This document shows positions 7,565 through 11,189 of a stretch of 11,189 bases of DNA, in pieces. Under the pieces are notes generated by a model. That model saw only the letters and a program-made list of their open reading frames with translations, ran no database searches and was not told where the DNA came from. The DNA lies in contig VERK01000051.1 in NCBI GenBank assembly GCA_018882725.1, positions 1 through 11,189 on the forward strand, written 5' to 3'. This stretch comes from Actinomycetota bacterium. GTDB taxonomy: Bacteria > Actinomycetota > Acidimicrobiia > Acidimicrobiales > Ilumatobacteraceae. The translations under genes and the position numbers were made by a program. Each line of letters begins with the position of its first letter. Positions within the stretch are counted from its first letter, which is position 1.

Positions 7565-7755
7565 GATTCGTCGTCCGAGGCGTCCCAGTCGTCCGGTAGG
7601 ACGAGATCCCAGCGGTCGAGGCAGTCCTGGCATCGATAGGCGACGACGTCGCCCGGTAGCCAGGTGCCGTCCTCGCGGGCGTAGGTGATGAGAAAACACC
7701 GTCCGCCGCAATCGACGCACACGATTTCCGTCTCGGGTGAACGCGGCACGCTCAA
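7561..7755 (-). CDS. small zinc-ribbon-like hypothetical protein
   Basis: The 64-residue protein is not a member of a family I recognise. It has C13-x2-C16 followed by C20, then C42-x2-C45, a spacing suited to one zinc ribbon. Between the pairs is a short beta-like stretch, CFLITYAREDGTWLPGDVVA. The last 15 or so residues are strongly acidic (DDWDASDDES), so it could bind a basic partner or RNA-protein surface, but no function can be assigned. The start is TTG 7755, because GGAGGG at 7767-7762 lies six bases upstream; GTG 7749 in the same frame would sit too far from it. Its TGA overlaps the GTG of the downstream glycosyltransferase gene as GTGA, so the two are probably translated together. 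Only 26 bases separate its start from the divergent rsmD start. Confidence 0.72.
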   Translation of the reverse strand: MSVPRSPETEIVCVDCGGRCFLITYAREDGTWLPGDVVAYRCQDCLDRWDLVLPDDWDASDDES

Positions 7756-7761
7756 AGTCTG

Positions 7762-7767
7762 CCCTCC
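7762..7767 (-). promoter_or_regulatory. strong Shine-Dalgarno deciding a TTG start
   Basis: Read on the minus strand, GGAGGG lies six bases before TTG 7755. It is the best ribosome binding site on this strand here and supports both the existence of the small gene and its unusual TTG start. It abuts the plus-strand -10-like box of rsmD. Confidence 0.6.
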
Positions 7768-7768
7768 G

Positions 7769-7774
7769 TAGAGT
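7769..7774 (+). promoter_or_regulatory. candidate -10 box, leaderless start of rsmD
   Basis: TAGAGT fits TANNNT and ends seven bases before the rsmD ATG at 7782, the spacing expected if the transcript begins at or next to the start codon. No plus-strand Shine-Dalgarno is visible between them and no good -35 box is seen. The same arrangement occurs before the gene at 349. Confidence 0.42.
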
Positions 7775-7781
7775 GTCGTCC

Positions 7782-8321
7782 ATGCGCGTCGTGGCCGGAT
7801 CGTTGCGCGGTCGCCCCATCATCGCCCCCGAGGGTGACGCCACCCGACCCACCACCGACCGGGCTCGTGAAGCCATGTTCAACGCTCTCCACAGTCTGGG
7901 TGCCCTCGACGATGCGTCGGTTCTCGACGTCTACGCCGGCAGCGGAGCACTCGGCATCGAGGCATTGTCGAGAGGGGCTCGCCACTGCACGTTCGTCGAG
8001 CGCGACAAGCGAGCTCTCGACGCCATCCGTACCAACGTGTCGAAGCTGGGGCTGACCGACCGCACGCGGGTGGTGGCGGGCGACACCTTCACGTCGGTGG
8101 TGGCTCAGCGCAACATCGACTTGTTGCTCGCCGACCCGCCGTACGGCTTCGCCGACTGGGATCGCTTCTTCTCCACGATCGAGCCGGTAGTGGTCGACGA
8201 CGCCGTGGTTGTCGTGGAGAGCGATCGCGAGATGATCGAGCGCGACGGCTGGGAGATCGTCCGCGCCAAGCGTTACGGCCGGGCCTGGGTCACCTTTCTT
8301 CGTCCCAACCGCCCGGCCTGA
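7782..8321 (+). CDS. rsmD: 16S rRNA (guanine(966)-N(2))-methyltransferase RsmD
   Basis: RsmD methylates N2 of G966 in 16S rRNA during assembly of the small ribosomal subunit, using S-adenosylmethionine. The 179-residue protein is of normal length. It starts with the family-typical MRVVAGSLRGRPI, followed by TRPTTDRAREAMFNAL (21-36), which is strongly conserved in RsmD. The SAM-binding loop is LDVYAGSGALGIEALSRGA (48-66), with acidic E73 after it, and the catalytic DPPY lies at 118-121. ATG 7782 is preferred over an in-frame ATG at 7737, because the extra 15 residues are not RsmD-like and would overlap the divergent small gene. It is followed 20 bases later by coaD, the usual rsmD-coaD pair in bacteria. 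Confidence 0.95.
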   Translation: MRVVAGSLRGRPIIAPEGDATRPTTDRAREAMFNALHSLGALDDASVLDVYAGSGALGIEALSRGARHCTFVERDKRALDAIRTNVSKLGLTDRTRVVAGDTFTSVVAQRNIDLLLADPPYGFADWDRFFSTIEPVVVDDAVVVVESDREMIERDGWEIVRAKRYGRAWVTFLRPNRPA

Positions 8322-8341
8322 ACCGGTACCGTGGAGGCCAC

Positions 8342-8836
8342 ATGGCCACTTCGCTCACCGCTCTGTATCCGGGGAGTTTCGACCCGTTCCATCTCGGTCA
8401 CCTCGACGTGGTCGAGCAGTCGGTCGAGTTGTTCGGCAACGTCGTCGTGGCCGCCATGCACAACCCGGGCAAGCCGAGTGGAGTGATCGACCTCGACACG
8501 CGAGTCGCGCTGATTCGCGAGTCGGTCGCGCACCTTCCGACGGTTCGGGTGGAGGCTCACCCTGGACTCGCCGTCGACGCCGCGCGCGCCGTGGGCGCCG
8601 ACTTCATCGTCAAGGGCTTGCGCACGTCCGGCGACTTCGAAGTCGAGCAGCAGATGGCCCACACCAATCACTCGGTGTCGGGTGTGCGAACGGTCTTCCT
8701 CCCGGCCCGCCCCGATCTCGTGTTCATCAGCAGTCGCTTCATCCGTGAAATCGCCCAGTTCGGAGGCAACGTCGAGCACCTGGTGCCTGCCCCGGTGGCG
8801 CGGACGATCACGAGTATCTTTGGGGGCCGGTCCTGA
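8342..8836 (+). CDS. coaD: phosphopantetheine adenylyltransferase
   Basis: This enzyme catalyses the penultimate step of coenzyme A synthesis: ATP plus 4'-phosphopantetheine gives dephospho-CoA and pyrophosphate. The protein is 164 residues, the standard size of bacterial PPAT. It opens with ALYPGSFDPFHLGHLDVV (7-24), containing the nucleotidyltransferase HxGH motif at H17-H20. Residues 90-109 contain the substrate-binding KGLRTSGDFEVE block, and ISSRFIREIAQFGG (129-142) matches the conserved ISS-x-R/K signature. The ATG is preceded by GGAGG (8333-8337), only four bases away, and by a TACCGT -10-like sequence at 8327-8332. It lies in a plus-strand series with rsmD and the SepIVA-like gene. 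Confidence 0.96.
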   Translation: MATSLTALYPGSFDPFHLGHLDVVEQSVELFGNVVVAAMHNPGKPSGVIDLDTRVALIRESVAHLPTVRVEAHPGLAVDAARAVGADFIVKGLRTSGDFEVEQQMAHTNHSVSGVRTVFLPARPDLVFISSRFIREIAQFGGNVEHLVPAPVARTITSIFGGRS

Positions 8837-8840
8837 CCGG
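8827..8840. repeat. short inverted repeat over the coaD stop codon
   Basis: CCGGTC and GACCGG (8827-8832 and 8835-8840) are exact reverse complements around the coaD TGA and end two bases before the GGAGG ribosome site of the next gene. As RNA it would form a five-pair stem with a four-base loop. This could tune translation of the downstream gene, but a chance palindrome in GC-rich DNA is also possible. Confidence 0.35.
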
Positions 8841-8855
8841 ACGGAGGTCAACGCC

Positions 8856-9488
8856 ATGAACACCGAATTCGACGATTTCGACGACGACACCGGGTCGTAC
8901 GACCGCGTCGCCGACGACCAACTCGGCGACTCCGGTGTCCTTCTGCGCCGGGCCATCGACATCATCGCGACCGCACCCAACATGCCGTTGTCCTCGACGC
9001 CCCGAATCGATCGCGACGAGATCATCGACATTCTCGAAGGCGCACTCGATCGCCTGCCCGACGAACTCCGCCAGGCGCGTTGGATGATGAAGGAGCGTGA
9101 CGAGTTCTACGCGCGCATGCGCCGTGAAGCCGATGAGATCGTCGAAGCCGCCAAGGTGCAGGCTGAGCGGTTCGTCCAGCGGGCCGAAGTGGTGCGGGCA
9201 GCCGAACAGCGCGCGCGTCAGATCATCGAAGCCGCCGAGGACGACGCCAGCCGCCGCAAGAACGAGATGGAGGATTTCCTCGATCGCCGTCTCGCCAGTT
9301 TCGAAATCCTGCTCGACAAATTGGCCCGCACGGTCGACACCGGTCGCCGTCGCCTGGCCATCGGTGCCGAGCGTGCCAGTGAAGAGAACCTCCCCGAGAT
9401 GTACTCGGACGACAGTGGTCAGGTCGTGCAGCGCGACCCCGATCCCTCCAACGGGTTCTTCGATCAGGACTCCACTCGCAATCGCTGA
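8856..9488 (+). CDS. SepIVA/DivIVA-like coiled-coil cell-division and envelope protein
   Basis: The 210-residue protein is mostly charged alpha-helix. Residues 28-75 (LLRRAIDIIATAPNMP, then DRDEIIDILEGALDRLPDEL) resemble the DivIVA-like N-terminus of mycobacterial SepIVA (Rv2927c family), with the typical small-residue/proline gap before a helix ending in LP.EL. A long coiled coil follows (about 72-145), with repeated EAD, EAA and AEQRA units, then FLDRRLASFEILLDKL (141-156) and TGRRRL, which also fit the C-terminus of that family. The N-terminal 25 and last 30 residues are acidic and probably disordered. SepIVA-type proteins act at septum and subpolar sites in actinobacterial envelope growth. 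ATG 8856 is set by GGAGG at 8843-8847. Its place between coaD and a DUF177 gene supports the assignment, because Rv2927c also sits beside a DUF177 gene. It is shorter than the mycobacterial protein. Confidence 0.78.
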   Translation: MNTEFDDFDDDTGSYDRVADDQLGDSGVLLRRAIDIIATAPNMPLSSTPRIDRDEIIDILEGALDRLPDELRQARWMMKERDEFYARMRREADEIVEAAKVQAERFVQRAEVVRAAEQRARQIIEAAEDDASRRKNEMEDFLDRRLASFEILLDKLARTVDTGRRRLAIGAERASEENLPEMYSDDSGQVVQRDPDPSNGFFDQDSTRNR

Positions 9489-9497
9489 CCGCCGCCG

Positions 9498-10010
9498 GTG
9501 AAGAACCCGCTCGTCGTCAACGCGCTCGAACTGCTTCGACGCCCTGGCTCGCTGAAGGACGTCACGTGCGAGGTCGAACCCGACGTCGTCGAACTGCACG
9601 ACGAGCGTCTGGTCCCCGAGGCGACGATCGACGTCGATCTCGTGTGTTCGAGCCTGTCGAACGGCATCGTGATCGAGGGAAAGATCTCGGCTCGCTTCCA
9701 CGGTGAGTGCCGACGTTGTCTCGCGCCGGTCACGGGGCGGATCGACACGCCGGTGCGCGAGCTCTATCAAGAGACGATCACCGACCCCGATGCGTTCCCG
9801 ATCGAGAACGATCAGATCGACTTGCGGTCGGTCGTTCGAGAGACGGTGCTACTCGAACTTCCCGACGCCCCGTTGTGTTCGGCCGATTGTCGGGGTTTGT
9901 GTCCGGTGTGCGGAGTCGATCGCAACGCCACGGCGTGCTCGTGTTCCACCGAGGCCCGCGACCCCCGTTGGTCGGCCCTCGACGCCCTGCGCGAGCAACT
10001 ACCCGAGTGA
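9498..10010 (+). CDS. yceD: DUF177 (YceD-family) protein
   Basis: The 170-residue protein matches the DUF177/YceD family, which is linked to large-subunit rRNA and ribosome biogenesis and is usually encoded directly before rpmF, as here. Recognisable features are GECRRCLAPV (69-78), RELYQE (87-92), QIDLRSVVRETVLLELP (106-122), APLCSADCRGLCPVCG (124-139), the C147-S-C149 pair and DPRWSALDALREQL near the end. Ten cysteines in all, including CxxC at 71/74 and 135/138, suggest metal binding. GTG 9498 is nine bases after the preceding stop and lacks a clear Shine-Dalgarno, so it is probably read by translational coupling with the SepIVA-like gene. The exact molecular role is not settled for the family. 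Confidence 0.92.
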   Translation: MKNPLVVNALELLRRPGSLKDVTCEVEPDVVELHDERLVPEATIDVDLVCSSLSNGIVIEGKISARFHGECRRCLAPVTGRIDTPVRELYQETITDPDAFPIENDQIDLRSVVRETVLLELPDAPLCSADCRGLCPVCGVDRNATACSCSTEARDPRWSALDALREQLPE

Positions 10011-10066
10011 CCAGGCCTGCTCTCCGGGCCAATGGCAGGCCAGGGGGACTTCGGCCGAGTCACCGC

Positions 10067-10093
10067 TATCCTCTCCAAGCCGTCCTGAGGAGA
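10067..10093 (+). promoter_or_regulatory. candidate -10 box and ribosome binding site for rpmF
   Basis: The 88 bases before rpmF are the longest gap in this plus-strand series. They contain TATCCT (10067-10072), a good -10-like box without a clear -35 partner, and GAGGAGA (10087-10093), a strong Shine-Dalgarno five bases before the GTG at 10099. This would let rpmF and plsX be transcribed separately from the upstream genes. Confidence 0.42.
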
Positions 10094-10098
10094 TAGCC

Positions 10099-10275
10099 GT
10101 GGCCGTTCCCAAGAAAAAGAAGTCGAAGTCGAAGACCCGGAGCCACCGCGCTGGCGCCTGGAAGCTCGGATCGCCCTCGCGCAGCCTGTGCCCGCGTTGC
10201 GGAGCCGCCAAGCTTCCCCACACGGTCTGTGGTGCCTGCGGTTGGTACAAGAACCGCGTCGCCATCGAAGTCTGA
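10099..10275 (+). CDS. rpmF: 50S ribosomal protein L32
   Basis: This is a large-subunit ribosomal protein of 58 residues. The start MAVPKKKKSKSKTRSHRA and the WKL segment are typical of L32. The zinc ribbon is C31-x2-C34-x9-C44-x2-C47, within CPRCG, KLPHTVCGACGWY, so this is the zinc-binding (C+) form. The GTG start is fixed by the strong GAGGAGA site just upstream and by the conserved N-terminus. It sits between the DUF177 gene and plsX, the order yceD-rpmF-plsX also known from Escherichia coli. Only 21 bases separate it from plsX. Confidence 0.97.
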   Translation: MAVPKKKKSKSKTRSHRAGAWKLGSPSRSLCPRCGAAKLPHTVCGACGWYKNRVAIEV

Positions 10276-10296
10276 TCGTCCGTCTTTCGAGTCGCC

Positions 10297-11189
10297 GTGT
10301 TGCCCATTGCGGTTGATGCCATGGGGGGCGACCGCGCCCCGAGCGAAATCCTCGCCGGAGCCCACGAAGCCGCCCGTCTGGGTTTTCCGATCGTCCTCGT
10401 CGGGCCACCGTCGCTCGACACCGGTGGTCTCCCTCTGATCGAAGCGTCCGAGGTGATCGCCATGGACGACGATCCGGGCAAGTCGGTACGCACCAAGAAG
10501 GACTCGACTCTCGTCCGGGCCGCCGAAGCGGTCCGCGACGGCAAGGCCTCGGCCATGATCTCGGCCGGCAACACCGGAGCCACGATGGCGTCGGCGCTGT
10601 TGCGCATGGGCCGAATCAAGGGTGTGAACCGTCCGGCCATCGCCACTCCGATTCCGGTTCCCGGTGGCTCGCCCACGGTTCTCCTCGATGCCGGGGCCAA
10701 TGCCGAAGTGCAGGCCGATTGGCTGGTTCAGTTCGCGCAGATGGGTTCGATCTACTCGCGTCACCGGTTCGACGTGGCGTCGCCGCGCGTGGGCCTGTTG
10801 TCGATCGGCGAAGAGCCCGGCAAGGGCGACACCCTTCGCAAGGAGGCGTACGAACTCTTGAGCGTCGCGTCCGGAATCAACTTCATCGGCAACGTCGAAG
10901 GTCGCGACGTCATGACCGATGATGTCGACGTGGTGGTGACGGACGGATTCACCGGCAACGTGGTGTTGAAGACACTCGAAGGTGGCATGAAGACCTTGGT
11001 GAAGGCGCTCATCGCAGCCTTCGGTTCGAAGCCCGAATACAAAGAGCACGCCGATGTTTTGTTGCCGGCCTTGCTGCCCCTTTACGAGTCGGTCGATCCC
11101 GATACCACCGGCGGGGCGATCCTGCTCGGGGTCGACGGGGTGTGCATCATCTCGCACGGATCGTCGTCGGCGCGGGCCATGGTCAACGG
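10297..11189 (+). CDS. plsX: phosphate acyltransferase PlsX (3' end cut by window edge)
   Basis: PlsX converts acyl-ACP and phosphate to acyl-phosphate, the substrate of PlsY in the first acylation of glycerol-3-phosphate. The window holds 297 codons with no stop, most of a family usually about 330-345 residues long. It opens with LPIAVDAMGGDRAP (2-15) and has ISAGNTGATMASALL (88-102), RIKGVNRPAIA (106-116), LLDAGANAE (129-137), FAQMGSIYS (146-154), SPRVGLLSIGEE (162-173), NFIGNVEGRD (195-204) and TDGFTGNVVLKTLEG (215-229), all conserved in PlsX. It ends with the SHGSS region. GTG 10297 is preferred, since ATG 10321 would delete the conserved IAVDAM start. No strong Shine-Dalgarno precedes it, so it is probably translated with rpmF. 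Confidence 0.96.
   Translation, partial: MLPIAVDAMGGDRAPSEILAGAHEAARLGFPIVLVGPPSLDTGGLPLIEASEVIAMDDDPGKSVRTKKDSTLVRAAEAVRDGKASAMISAGNTGATMASALLRMGRIKGVNRPAIATPIPVPGGSPTVLLDAGANAEVQADWLVQFAQMGSIYSRHRFDVASPRVGLLSIGEEPGKGDTLRKEAYELLSVASGINFIGNVEGRDVMTDDVDVVVTDGFTGNVVLKTLEGGMKTLVKALIAAFGSKPEYKEHADVLLPALLPLYESVDPDTTGGAILLGVDGVCIISHGSSSARAMVN

Noticed and set aside
7737..7781. Earlier rsmD start at ATG 7737
   Set aside because: The added 15 residues are not RsmD-like and would overlap the divergent small gene; the family usually starts with M-R-V-x-A-G.
7565..7882. Longer start for the minus-strand membrane protein, giving 1223 residues
   Set aside because: The extra 106 residues run antisense through the zinc-ribbon gene and rsmD and look like a frame shadow; GTG 7564 overlaps the upstream stop as expected for a coupled gene.
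8682..8855. Upstream extension of the SepIVA-like gene into coaD
   Set aside because: The added residues are a shadow of coaD, and a strong GGAGG site sits properly before ATG 8856.
1..11189. Search by eye for tRNA genes, CRISPR repeats, transposases, direct repeats or riboswitches
   Set aside because: None was seen; the intergenic gaps are all shorter than about 150 bases and contain only the promoter-like and hairpin elements listed.

Overview
The window is a high-GC housekeeping segment from an actinomycete. The layout and protein details suggest class Acidimicrobiia (for example an Ilumatobacter-like lineage). This is inferred from GC-rich third codon positions, many GTG starts, an Actinobacteria-style SepIVA/DivIVA-like gene beside a DUF177 gene, and leaderless-type -10 boxes just upstream of start codons. 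No mobile element, CRISPR array, tRNA or rRNA gene was seen.

Left part (1-4184): ribosomal protein L28 (rpmB, minus strand, missing its last residues at the window edge) is divergent from a plus-strand pair. The pair is a FakA/YloV-type DAK2 fatty-acid-kinase subunit followed by the helicase RecG, joined by a 4-base GTGA stop/start overlap. The rpmB-yloV-recG neighbourhood is also known from Firmicutes, but here the small Asp23/YloU gene that often lies between rpmB and yloV is absent.

Middle part (4211-7755): a two-gene minus-strand unit interrupts the housekeeping order. A 64-residue cysteine-rich zinc-ribbon-like protein starts at a TTG and overlaps by GTGA a very large membrane protein of 1117 residues. 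The large protein reads as two GT-C-type membrane glycosyltransferase modules fused in one chain. It ends in an extracytoplasmic beta-rich domain that holds the only two cysteines of the protein. RecG and this gene converge on a perfect 11-bp inverted repeat that contains both stop codons. This unit is the least ordinary part of the window.

Right part (7782-11189): six plus-strand genes lie close together: rsmD (16S rRNA m2G966 methyltransferase), coaD (phosphopantetheine adenylyltransferase), a SepIVA/DivIVA-like coiled-coil protein, a DUF177/YceD protein, rpmF (L32) and plsX (cut by the window end). They link ribosome building (rsmD, DUF177, rpmF) with coenzyme A and phospholipid precursor synthesis (coaD, plsX) and with envelope growth (SepIVA-like). 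FakA at one end and PlsX at the other both make acyl-phosphate, so the window holds both routes to the substrate of the first acylation of glycerol-3-phosphate.
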